This document shows positions 9,563 through 16,930 of a stretch of DNA of 64,000 nt, in pieces. Location: assembly GCA_964389675.1 (NCBI GenBank), contig CAYMEV010000006.1:1-64000 (forward strand), in the 5' to 3' direction. A model generated the notes under the pieces. That model had not been told where the DNA came from. It saw only the letters and a program-made list of their open reading frames with translations, and ran no database searches. Origin of the DNA: CAYMEV01 sp964389675 [NCBI: uncultured Candidatus Sumerlaeota bacterium] (GTDB lineage Bacteria; CAYMEV01). Position 1 is the first letter of the stretch. Each line of letters opens with the position of its first letter. Both the position numbers and the translations under genes were made by a program.

Positions 9563-9591
9563 AAGATAATATACTTTGAATAATTTGACAA
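9563..9591 (-). promoter_or_regulatory. predicted sigma-70 promoter of the rimP operon
   Basis: Reading the minus strand, TTGTCA (9591-9586) is separated by 17 bases from TATCTT (9568-9563). Transcription would begin near 9556, giving a leader of about 90 bases that contains the hairpin before rimP. The match is good at -35 and moderate at -10, in a very AT-rich stretch. Confidence 0.45.
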
Positions 9592-9606
9592 GAAAAAAAA
9601 TTAATT

Positions 9607-9993
9607 TTAATCCTGCTTGATCCTGCCGGCTCTTTTCAGAAGTGCATTGACCCTTAGAACAAATTCTTCAGTATTAAAAGGCTTTGGGACATAATCATCA
9701 GCCCCGGCTTTGAAGCTCTCAATCCTTTCGTGCGGGGAATTATGGGCTGAAAGGATAATAAAGGGAATGTCCTTTGTGGAAGCCATCTGCCTGACAGTTT
9801 TACATAGCTGTCTTCCATTTATCTTGGGCATATCCAGATCCGAAATTATAAGGTCTGGGGTATTGCTTCTCAGGTATCTGATAGCATCGATTCCGTTTTT
9901 TTGTGTGCTGACCTCGTATCCTTCCGCTGAAAAAAGGTTCTGAACAAGGTTCAATAAAGCTTCATCATCATCTACTATCAGAATTTGCAGCAC
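9607..9993 (-). CDS. single-domain response regulator
   Basis: A CheY-like receiver domain of 128 residues with no output domain. The acidic pocket DDDE near residue 8, the phosphoacceptor aspartate in ISDLDMP, and the PKPF lysine are intact, so it should be phosphorylated by a histidine kinase or act as a phosphate shuttle. No kinase gene is adjacent. It lies 33 bases downstream of ispG on the same strand and upstream of the rimP leader, so it is probably the last gene of the fabG-ispG run. The regulated process cannot be told from context. Confidence 0.85.
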   Translation of the reverse strand: MLQILIVDDDEALLNLVQNLFSAEGYEVSTQKNGIDAIRYLRSNTPDLIISDLDMPKINGRQLCKTVRQMASTKDIPFIILSAHNSPHERIESFKAGADDYVPKPFNTEEFVLRVNALLKRAGRIKQD

Positions 9994-10026
9994 TTTTACA
10001 CCCTTTTATTTATTATCCATATAATA

Positions 10027-11091
10027 TTATTTAATTTTCAGGTATCTATCAACATATTTTTTTACTATGTCAGTAACTTCAGCCTCTGGTACAATGCACT
10101 TTTTTTCCCCTTTATACCAGACCGCAGCTTTATCCTTCCCTATACCGCATACACCTATATCCGCATATTTTGATTCGTCTATGCCATTTACAGGGCATCC
10201 CATCACTGCAATCCTGACAGTTTCTGCAATATCTCTCATTTCATCCTCAAGAAGCTTTGCAATATTAAATACATCAATGTTCTTCCTGCCGCAGGTAGGA
10301 CAACTTACCAGACATATGCCCCTTTTCCTGAGCCCGAGGATCTTCAGGATATCCCACCCTACCATGACTTCTGTAACCGGATCGCATGACAGGGAAACCC
10401 TGATCGTCTCTCCGATGCCATCCCTCAGGAGCTCATGATATGCAATACTATGTTTGATCGTTCCTGCTCTTTCTGTCCCGGCTTCAGTCACGCCGATATG
10501 AAGAGGGTAATCAAAATCTTTCCTGAATATCCTGTTGCTTTCCACTGTCCTTTTTACATCATTTGCCTTGATTGATACTACAATATCATAAAACCCCATC
10601 TCTTCCAGGATCTTAACATTCTTGCAGGCAGATTCAACCATAGCTTCAGGCGTCACGCCCCCATGTATATTAAATTCCTTCTCAAGCGATCCTGCATTGA
10701 TTCCGACTCTGATAGGCTTATTGAAACTCTGTGCATATTCACATACCCTCTGCAGCTTTTCCTTTCCTCCCAGGTTTCCAGGATTTATCCGCAGTTTATC
10801 AGCACCATTTTTCAGAGCAGCAATGGCAAGCCTGTAATTATAGTGTATATCTGCAACAACAGGGATGCTGATACCCTTTTTTATCTCCCTGATAGCCTCC
10901 GCATCCTTTTCATCAAGAATACTCACCCTTATAATTTCAGCACCAGCTTTCGCACACTCCTGTATCTGTTCCTGAACTTCCTTTATATTCTTTGTCGGTA
11001 TGGTGGTCATGGTCTGTACCCTGACCGGTTCATCTCCACCTATAAGAATATCACCAACCCTTACAGTCCTAATATTTTTCTTATCAGTCAT
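10027..11091 (-). CDS. ispG: 4-hydroxy-3-methylbut-2-en-1-yl diphosphate synthase (flavodoxin/ferredoxin)
   Basis: Iron-sulfur enzyme of the MEP isoprenoid pathway that converts methylerythritol cyclodiphosphate to HMBPP. The TIM-barrel N-terminal half (RVQTMTTIPT, VADIHYNYRLA, LRINPGN) and the C-terminal cluster domain with SCPTCGR and GCPVNG cysteines are present in a 354-residue protein, the typical length of the short bacterial form. The usual VNGPGE after the third cysteine reads VNGIDE here. The start overlaps the preceding ketosynthase-like gene by eight bases, which suggests translational coupling. Confidence 0.95.
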   Translation of the reverse strand: MTDKKNIRTVRVGDILIGGDEPVRVQTMTTIPTKNIKEVQEQIQECAKAGAEIIRVSILDEKDAEAIREIKKGISIPVVADIHYNYRLAIAALKNGADKLRINPGNLGGKEKLQRVCEYAQSFNKPIRVGINAGSLEKEFNIHGGVTPEAMVESACKNVKILEEMGFYDIVVSIKANDVKRTVESNRIFRKDFDYPLHIGVTEAGTERAGTIKHSIAYHELLRDGIGETIRVSLSCDPVTEVMVGWDILKILGLRKRGICLVSCPTCGRKNIDVFNIAKLLEDEMRDIAETVRIAVMGCPVNGIDESKYADIGVCGIGKDKAAVWYKGEKKCIVPEAEVTDIVKKYVDRYLKIK

Positions 11092-12289
11092 ATCTCTTTA
11101 TAATGTATGAAATACCTTCACCACCGTTAGAAAAGCTGTTAACAAGAATATAATCCAGTCTTTTTTTAAGTGGCCTGGGCCTGAAAACATCGATCCCGAT
11201 CTTAGGATCACTCTTAATCCAGCTATGAGGGTAAATAGTATTATTCTCCAATGAAAGAAGAGCAATTGCAAGCCTCATAATGCCGGAGCCATAAAATTCT
11301 CCGATATATCCCTTAGGCGCAAAAACAGGTATATCTGTATGATTCTTCCTGTTAAGATATCTAAGGGCATTTATCTCATAATTATCAAGCCGGCTGGAAT
11401 TTGCACATGAAATAATAAGGCTTATATCTTTATAGTCAATACCTGCTTTTTTAACTGCATCTTCCATGACCCTAATATAAAAGTCATTATCATCGGGATA
11501 TGCATAGCTTCTGCAAGGGGCAGATGAAATATTTACAGATAAAATTTCAGCAATGGGCGATCCACCCCTGCCTGAGGCTCTTTCTGATGATTCCAGTACA
11601 GCGGTTGCGCTTCCTTCACCCATTAAAAAGCCGCTGTCGCAGATAAAAGGGCAGTACATACAGTCAGGTTTCAGCAGTACTCCCATTTTTTCAAAAGCAA
11701 GCATTATGAATAGGCCCAGTTCCTCAAACCCGGCCACAAAACATGATTCAGACCCTTTATATCCTAAATCTCTTATGGCTGTGTATAAGGCTAACTCTCC
11801 AGATACTTCCTTGTGGCAGAAAGTATGGTTTTTCTGAGTATTTCCAAGGATAATGCTCAGCTGGCCTGCTGCTGCGTTTGGAACGGATGGAGGAAAATAC
11901 TGAGGGTTAGCAAACTTGGGGCCTTTTGATAAAATATCCACAAAAAAGCGTTCTGTCCAGTCTGTACCCCCGAATGATGTACCTACAAATATCGATGGCT
12001 CTTTTGCTTCGATTTCACTTAAACCTGCATCTTCAATAGCCTTCTTTGTGGAATATATAAGATATTTCTGAGGGTTATCCATTTTTCGGAACAGGGAAGG
12101 AGGTATATACTTGATATAATCAACATTTTCTACAATCTCAAAAGCTGAATCCTGTTCCAGCTTCTCCGGTGCAAACCTTTTAATCCTTCTTTCTGCTGAT
12201 ATGCCCCTGCTCAGGTTTTTATGCATTTCCTCCTTATTTTCGCCAAGACAGCTTAAGAACCCATACCCTGTTATAAATATCCTTTTCAC
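11084..12289 (-). CDS. ketosynthase-like protein lacking the catalytic triad (chain-length-factor-like)
   Basis: A thiolase-fold protein of about 400 residues, clearly related to FabF-type beta-ketoacyl-ACP synthases. Compared with the active neighbour, the nucleophilic Cys161 is replaced by Glu161, the first active-site histidine by Ala296 and the second by Glu331, so it cannot condense acyl chains itself. Loss of the cysteine in a tandem partner is the hallmark of chain-length factors (KS-beta) of type II polyketide and aryl-polyene systems, where Gln is usual. I choose the GTG at 12289, which forms a GTGA overlap with the preceding stop and has GGAGGG six bases upstream; a TTG at 12292 is the alternative. 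Role inferred: heterodimer partner of the adjacent synthase. Confidence 0.8.
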   Translation of the reverse strand: MKRIFITGYGFLSCLGENKEEMHKNLSRGISAERRIKRFAPEKLEQDSAFEIVENVDYIKYIPPSLFRKMDNPQKYLIYSTKKAIEDAGLSEIEAKEPSIFVGTSFGGTDWTERFFVDILSKGPKFANPQYFPPSVPNAAAGQLSIILGNTQKNHTFCHKEVSGELALYTAIRDLGYKGSESCFVAGFEELGLFIMLAFEKMGVLLKPDCMYCPFICDSGFLMGEGSATAVLESSERASGRGGSPIAEILSVNISSAPCRSYAYPDDNDFYIRVMEDAVKKAGIDYKDISLIISCANSSRLDNYEINALRYLNRKNHTDIPVFAPKGYIGEFYGSGIMRLAIALLSLENNTIYPHSWIKSDPKIGIDVFRPRPLKKRLDYILVNSFSNGGEGISYIIKRYD

Positions 12290-13506
12290 CAATTACCCTC
12301 CCACCTTTTGATTACAATAGAGGTATTATTGCCGCCAAAACCAAATGAATTGGATAAAACATGAGTCATATCTCTCTCTTTTATCGTGCCTCCAATTATA
12401 TTGCCCTTTATTGCCTCATCTATTTCATCTAATCTGAGAGTAGGGGGAATAATGCTGTTATTAATCGAAAGGATGGTAAAAACAGCTTCAATAGCCCCTG
12501 CTGCACCCAGGCAGTGCCCTATATAGCTCTTATTGGAACTGATAGGAACATCGGGATTTTTCTCATTAAATATCTCATAAACAGCTTTGCACTCCGAAAT
12601 ATCATTAAGTTTGGTCCCGGTTCCATGAGCATTTATGTAATCTATATCTTCAATGTCCAGGCCGGATCCTTTTATGGCTTTCATCATTGATTGTTTTGCC
12701 CCTTCACCGCCTGGATGAGGAGTAGTCATATGGTGTGCATCTGAAGAACATCCATAATCAAGCATCTCCGCAAAAACAGGGGCATTTCGTTTCTTTGCGT
12801 GTTCCAGCTCTTCCAGAATAAGGACTGCCCCGCATTCACCCAGGCTTAATCCTTTCCTGCTCTTATCGAATGGCCTGCAGGGGGCTTTATCCATGTTTTT
12901 CAGGTTGTGGAAACCTGCAAATGTCAGTTCGCTTAAAGCTTCTGCACCACCGGTCAGGCATATATCATAGCCTTCATATCTTATGTGGTCTGCAGCTATG
13001 CCTATGGCTGAATTGCTGCTGGAGCAGGCAGTTGCTATGGTAGTTCTTGGTCCGTACAAACCGAAATAATTGCCGATGGTATCAGTAGTGACACTGGTAG
13101 GTGTTGCAGCCAGATATTTAAGTGAAGCCCTTCTGCCGTTAAAATAGGCTCTTCTGTAAATCTCTGCAGAAAGCATGCCGCTGGCACCTGCCCCCAGGAC
13201 AATACATGAATCCTTCAGGCATTCACAATCAAGCAATCCTGCCATCCTCAGTGCTTCATCAGCAGCTGTAAGGCCCAGGACATCATTCCTTGACAGGTTT
13301 CTATTCATATGCTCTGGAATTGAAGAATATCGGTAGAGATCATATACTTCTGAAGCAATATGAACATTATATGCTGTTGTATCCATTACACTGACATCCT
13401 TTATACCGGATTTCAGCGAAAGGATATTCTCCAGTACCTCCCTGCTGTTATAGCCTATTCCACAGATAATCCCATAACCTGTTATTACAACTCTTTTTTT
13501 TGCCAT
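12286..13506 (-). CDS. beta-ketoacyl-ACP synthase, FabF/KS-alpha type
   Basis: Condenses malonyl-ACP with an acyl chain. The catalytic triad is complete: Cys161 in TACSSS, His294 in AHGTGT and His331 in IGHCLGAAG, at almost the same spacing as in E. coli FabF (Cys163, His303, His340). The 406-residue protein ends with the typical NSFGFGGNN motif. It lies between fabG (11 bases upstream) and the dead ketosynthase homologue (GTGA overlap). It could be the housekeeping FabF, but the tandem partner points instead to a KS/CLF pair of a polyketide-like or aryl-polyene-like pathway. No acyl carrier protein gene is next to it. Confidence 0.9.
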   Translation of the reverse strand: MAKKRVVITGYGIICGIGYNSREVLENILSLKSGIKDVSVMDTTAYNVHIASEVYDLYRYSSIPEHMNRNLSRNDVLGLTAADEALRMAGLLDCECLKDSCIVLGAGASGMLSAEIYRRAYFNGRRASLKYLAATPTSVTTDTIGNYFGLYGPRTTIATACSSSNSAIGIAADHIRYEGYDICLTGGAEALSELTFAGFHNLKNMDKAPCRPFDKSRKGLSLGECGAVLILEELEHAKKRNAPVFAEMLDYGCSSDAHHMTTPHPGGEGAKQSMMKAIKGSGLDIEDIDYINAHGTGTKLNDISECKAVYEIFNEKNPDVPISSNKSYIGHCLGAAGAIEAVFTILSINNSIIPPTLRLDEIDEAIKGNIIGGTIKERDMTHVLSNSFGFGGNNTSIVIKRWEGNW

Positions 13507-13517
13507 AATCTTCCTCT

Positions 13518-14243
13518 TTATGAGATGCTTAAGCCACCATCCACCTTAATGACAGAACCGGATATATAGGCTGATTCTTCCCTCAGGAGGTATTCTACGA
13601 CCCCGGCAACTTCTTCAGGTTCTCCAGGCCTTTTAAGGGGTATGGTATCTATAAACTGGTCTTTTATTTCCTTTTTAAGGTCCTCATACATCCTTGTCTT
13701 GATAACACCAGGACAGACCGCATTGGATGTTATGCCGAGCTGTCCAACTTCCCTTGCAACAGATTTTGTCAATGCAATGAGCCCCCCTTTTGATGCTGAA
13801 TAATTTGCCTGCCCTTCACGGCCAAGAATTCCGGATGGGCTTACTATGTTTATTATTCTCCCTCTTTTTTTAGGGATCATAAGGGACAATGCATTTTTTA
13901 TGCAGAAGAAAGATCCCTTCAGATTGACATCCATAACCTCATCCCAGTCATTCTCATTCATCCACAGGATCATTTTATCCCTGACAATCCCGGCATTATT
14001 TACCAGGCCGTAAAGCTCGATGCCTTTCTTCCTTATAAAGCCGAACATTTCCTTTATGGCTTTTATATCCCTTAAATCTGCCTTAAATTTAAGATGATTA
14101 TTATCTGAGTCCGCATATAATCTTTCAATATTCTGACATTCCGAGCGATAATGGGCAATTACACCATAACCCGCTTTTATCAAAAAACCTATAATTCCTA
14201 AGCCTATCCCTCTGTTTGATCCTGTAACCAGCACATATTTCAT
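13518..14243 (-). CDS. fabG: 3-oxoacyl-ACP reductase-like short-chain dehydrogenase
   Basis: NADPH-dependent reductase of the SDR superfamily, 241 residues. The cofactor loop TGSNRGIG, the NNAG motif, the catalytic serine (VSPSG) and the YSASK tyrosine/lysine are all in place, and the protein ends in ISGSVIKVDGG, a FabG hallmark. It is the first gene of the run fabG, ketosynthase, ketosynthase-like, ispG, response regulator, so it probably reduces the beta-keto product of the ketosynthase pair. It starts with ATG and is divergent from the epimerase gene. Confidence 0.88.
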   Translation of the reverse strand: MKYVLVTGSNRGIGLGIIGFLIKAGYGVIAHYRSECQNIERLYADSDNNHLKFKADLRDIKAIKEMFGFIRKKGIELYGLVNNAGIVRDKMILWMNENDWDEVMDVNLKGSFFCIKNALSLMIPKKRGRIINIVSPSGILGREGQANYSASKGGLIALTKSVAREVGQLGITSNAVCPGVIKTRMYEDLKKEIKDQFIDTIPLKRPGEPEEVAGVVEYLLREESAYISGSVIKVDGGLSIS

Positions 14244-14352
14244 ATCCTGAATCTCCCTGTAAAAATCTAAACCGTTGCTTTAAGGCATTCCTTAAAAAAT
14301 ATCCCTGTTATGTTAATCAATGCTTGAAAATAAATCAAAATAAAAAATATAA

Positions 14353-14382
14353 TTGACATTGCTAAGGATTTTAATCAATGAT
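14353..14382 (+). promoter_or_regulatory. possible promoter of the epimerase-DUF1611 operon
   Basis: A perfect -35 TTGACA (14353-14358) is followed after 18 bases by AATGAT (14377-14382), a weak -10. It lies 28 bases before the start codon in the divergent intergenic region. Confidence 0.3.
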
Positions 14383-14409
14383 TTTATCAATCTGCTATGG
14401 AGGATTATT

Positions 14410-15423
14410 ATGAAAATTACTGATATTACATGTGAAGAGATATATATACCGCTGAAAAAGCCATTCAGGATATCCTACGGTACCCAGAGAGCCTATAAGG
14501 GTGTAATAATAAAAATAGATACTGATGAAAACATTTCTGGCCTTGGTGAAGCCCCAATATCACCGCATATTACCGGGGATACCATCAGTTCAATAACTGG
14601 TGCCATTGAAATATTTAAAGAGCTTCTGCTGGGTGAAAACCCTCTTCTTATACCAAAGTTGATCGGGCTTATCAATAATTCTATTCTTTATAACTACAGT
14701 GCAAAAAAGGCTGTGGACAATGCATTATATGATATATTGACAAAGGTCACAGGAATAACAGTGAGGGAGATGCTTGGTGCAAGCCTTCAACAACTTGAGA
14801 CATCTCTTACAGTGAGCATTGGAACCAGAAAAGACTGCCTGAGGGATGCCGAAGCGCTTATTGAGATGGGAGCAAAGGTTATAAAGGCAAAAATTGGACT
14901 GTCCCCAAAAGAAGATATAGACAGGGTAAAGGCACTGTGCAGTAATTTTGATGTACCGGTAAGGCTGGATGCAAATGGAGGATATACCTTAAAAGAGGCA
15001 ATCCATGTCCTCCGGGAACTGGAAGGACTGAATATCCAGTTTATTGAACAGCCTGTCAGGCATGATCTGTATGAAGAGCTTGGCGAACTCAGAAAGCAGA
15101 CTATAATACCGGTTATGGCCGATGAATCAGTCAGAACATGTATTGATCTGCTAAGGGTCATAGACCATGTTGATATGGTTAACATAAAGCTTGCAAAAAC
15201 CGGCGGGATACACGAAGCAGTCATTATGGCAAATATCCTGAAAAAGAAAAATAAGAAATTCATGGTCGGATGCATGATAGAGACCAAACTTTCTATAGCA
15301 GCCGGCCTCAATTTCAGCCTGGGCGTCGGAGCAGATTATATTGACCTCGATGGGTTTATTGATCTTGAGACCCAGGTTCACGATGATCTTGTAACTTTCC
15401 GGGATGGTTTCCTGAGCCTTTAG
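14410..15423 (+). CDS. dgcA: enolase-superfamily epimerase (DgcA / L-Ala-D/L-Glu epimerase type)
   Basis: Member of the muconate-lactonizing subgroup of the enolase superfamily, 337 residues. The KAKIG segment carries the KxK catalytic lysine, DANGG, EQP and DESV supply the metal-binding acidic residues, and NIKLAKTGG carries the opposing lysine: the layout of dipeptide epimerases. I place the start at the ATG behind GGAGGATT at 14410; a longer upstream frame lacks a ribosome binding site. The DUF1611 gene follows after 14 bases. Known dgcA-dgcN pairs act in D-glutamate catabolism, with DgcA racemizing N-acetyl-D-glutamate; L-Ala-D/L-Glu epimerization in peptidoglycan recycling is the alternative. 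Confidence 0.85.
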   Translation: MKITDITCEEIYIPLKKPFRISYGTQRAYKGVIIKIDTDENISGLGEAPISPHITGDTISSITGAIEIFKELLLGENPLLIPKLIGLINNSILYNYSAKKAVDNALYDILTKVTGITVREMLGASLQQLETSLTVSIGTRKDCLRDAEALIEMGAKVIKAKIGLSPKEDIDRVKALCSNFDVPVRLDANGGYTLKEAIHVLRELEGLNIQFIEQPVRHDLYEELGELRKQTIIPVMADESVRTCIDLLRVIDHVDMVNIKLAKTGGIHEAVIMANILKKKNKKFMVGCMIETKLSIAAGLNFSLGVGADYIDLDGFIDLETQVHDDLVTFRDGFLSL

Positions 15424-15437
15424 ATTGAGGAAAAGAT

Positions 15438-16451
15438 ATGAGAGTTGTGGTACTTGCCCATAATTTCTTTACCAGACAGGGTGGAAAAACAGCCAGGGGC
15501 ATATACCTTTATTCAGACTTTGATATTGTCGGGATCCTTGATAAAACTCTTAAAGTAGATAATGCAAAGCACATTTTCCATTCTGGCAGGAATGTACCTG
15601 TTTACTCACATTTGAGCCAGATAAGCTCTGATTATGATGCACTGATAATAGGGGTTTCGCCAATTGGGGGAAAACTGCCCTATGAATGGAAGGAAGAGAT
15701 AAAACTGGCTCTTAATAATGGCAAGGACATAATAAATGGGCTGCATCAGTTTTTATCTGATGATGATGAGCTGATGTCGGTCTGCAGATCAAAGATAATA
15801 GATATCAGGAAGCCGGATCCTTCAAAATTCCGTATCCTTGATGGTTCCGGAAGAGATGCAAATACATTGATGATAAGCGGGACTGACTGCTCCTGCGGGA
15901 AAATGGTGACAGCTTTAGAACTGAGAAATTCCATGAGAAGTTCAGGCATAAATGTCGGCTTTATTGCTACAGGACAGACAGGAATGCTTTGTTCGCCGGA
16001 TGAATGGGCAGTAATAGACAGGATGCCCGGAGATTTCATGGCAGGGGTCCTTGAAGGCATGATAAACAATATTAAAAAAAAGAGAGATATCATCATAGTT
16101 GAGGGTCAGGGTTCCCTTCATCATCCTGCCTACAGCGGGGTAACCCTTGCAATACTGCATGGAAGCAATGCAAAAAAAATAATTATGTGCCATAATCCCA
16201 AAAGACAGGAACATCACGATTTCCCCGGTTCAAAAATACCTCCGTTAAGGGATATTGTAAAGCTTACTGAAGAGATTGCATGCCCTGTTTCAGGCGGCAA
16301 AGTTGTCGGATTTTCCATTATTGGTGAGAGTATGTCCGATAAAGAGCTCTGCAGCTATATAAAAAAGACAGAGGACAGCTTTGGGCTTCCAGCAACTGAC
16401 GTATGGAGATTCGGCTGTAAAAAGCTTATTGATCATATATTGCAGATTTAA
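15438..16451 (+). CDS. dgcN: DUF1611 family protein (DgcN-like)
   Basis: A 337-residue protein of the DUF1611 family with an N-terminal Rossmann-like half and a P-loop-like segment (SGTDCSCGKM) at the start of the C-terminal NTPase-fold domain, followed by VEGQGSLHHP. In marine bacteria the homologue DgcN was described as an N-acetyltransferase acting on D-glutamate together with the racemase DgcA, and here the two genes are adjacent and surely co-transcribed. That the pair consumes D-glutamate in this organism is inference from the neighbour; the substrate is not visible in the sequence. Confidence 0.78.
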   Translation: MRVVVLAHNFFTRQGGKTARGIYLYSDFDIVGILDKTLKVDNAKHIFHSGRNVPVYSHLSQISSDYDALIIGVSPIGGKLPYEWKEEIKLALNNGKDIINGLHQFLSDDDELMSVCRSKIIDIRKPDPSKFRILDGSGRDANTLMISGTDCSCGKMVTALELRNSMRSSGINVGFIATGQTGMLCSPDEWAVIDRMPGDFMAGVLEGMINNIKKKRDIIIVEGQGSLHHPAYSGVTLAILHGSNAKKIIMCHNPKRQEHHDFPGSKIPPLRDIVKLTEEIACPVSGGKVVGFSIIGESMSDKELCSYIKKTEDSFGLPATDVWRFGCKKLIDHILQI

Positions 16452-16476
16452 TTTCCAATCATCACTTTTACTGTAA

Positions 16477-16495
16477 AGTGTAAACTGTTTACACT
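16477..16495 (+). promoter_or_regulatory. 19-base palindrome, candidate enhancer site for a sigma-54 activator
   Basis: AGTGTAAACTGTTTACACT is a perfect inverted repeat around a central T at 16486. A second, shorter dyad (TTTACTGTAAA, centre 16472) and another GTTTAC half site (16496-16501) surround it. The centre lies about 88 bases upstream of the predicted sigma-54 start site, the usual distance for an upstream activating sequence. No T-run follows, so it is a poor terminator. Confidence 0.6.
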
Positions 16496-16548
16496 GTTTA
16501 CCATTTCAGGCCCCTGCATAGAATGCGGAAAATCCAGATTCCTTTGTT

Positions 16549-16563
16549 TGGCACAATATTTGC
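16549..16563 (+). promoter_or_regulatory. sigma-54 (RpoN) promoter of comEA
   Basis: TGGCAC, five bases, then TTGC exactly matches the core of the sigma-54 consensus with the required 12-base spacing between the -24 GG and -12 GC elements. Transcription would start near 16575, 28 bases before the comEA start codon. No comparable match was seen in the other intergenic regions I read. Confidence 0.75.
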
Positions 16564-16602
16564 AGTACTAATCTGCAACCAAATAAAAAGGAGGAACAAA
16601 AA

Positions 16603-16878
16603 ATGGTACAGAAAAGACTAAACACACTAACAGCAATGCTGGCAATAGCAGCAATTCTCATGCTTACACCGGTATTAGCAGCTTCAGGCAAAATCAATAT
16701 CAATTCAGCCACTTCAGAGCAGCTGTCTGAGATCAAGGGGATAGGCCCTTCACTTGCTGAGAGGATAATCGAATTCAGGAATCAGAATGGGCCTTTTAAT
16801 GCTATCGATGAGCTTCTTATGGTAAAAGGCATAGGACCCAAGCTTCTTGATAAGATCAAGCCCATGCTGACTGTCTGA
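16603..16878 (+). CDS. comEA: ComEA-like helix-hairpin-helix DNA-binding protein
   Basis: A 91-residue exported protein: a hydrophobic signal sequence (about residues 1-28, ending VLAASG) followed by the ComEA domain, KININSATSEQL, and two helix-hairpin-helix motifs (IKGIGPSLAERI and VKGIGPKLLDKI). ComEA binds double-stranded DNA in the periplasm during natural transformation. The ATG has AAAGGAGGA upstream. The gene stands alone between a sigma-54-type promoter and a strong terminator, and comM lies 1.2 kb downstream. No comEC or pilus gene is in view, so a role in DNA uptake is inference from the family. Confidence 0.9.
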   Translation: MVQKRLNTLTAMLAIAAILMLTPVLAASGKININSATSEQLSEIKGIGPSLAERIIEFRNQNGPFNAIDELLMVKGIGPKLLDKIKPMLTV

Positions 16879-16890
16879 GAGTCCCGGCAC

Positions 16891-16930
16891 AATATTAGCC
16901 CCGGTATTGCAGCCGGGGCTAATATTTTTC
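16891..16930 (+). terminator. intrinsic terminator of comEA
   Basis: Arms AATATTAGCCCCGG (16891-16904) and CCGGGGCTAATATT (16913-16926) form a perfect 14-base stem with an 8-base loop, followed by TTTTT. The hairpin overlaps the last codon and stop of the convergent PP2C gene. Confidence 0.85.

Noticed and set aside
10663-11103. A 146-codon plus-strand frame opposite ispG
   Set aside because: Antisense of a conserved enzyme, with low-complexity composition and no ribosome binding site.
16477-16495. Palindrome as terminator of the DUF1611 gene
   Set aside because: The stem has no T-run after it and its distance to the sigma-54 promoter fits an activator site better.
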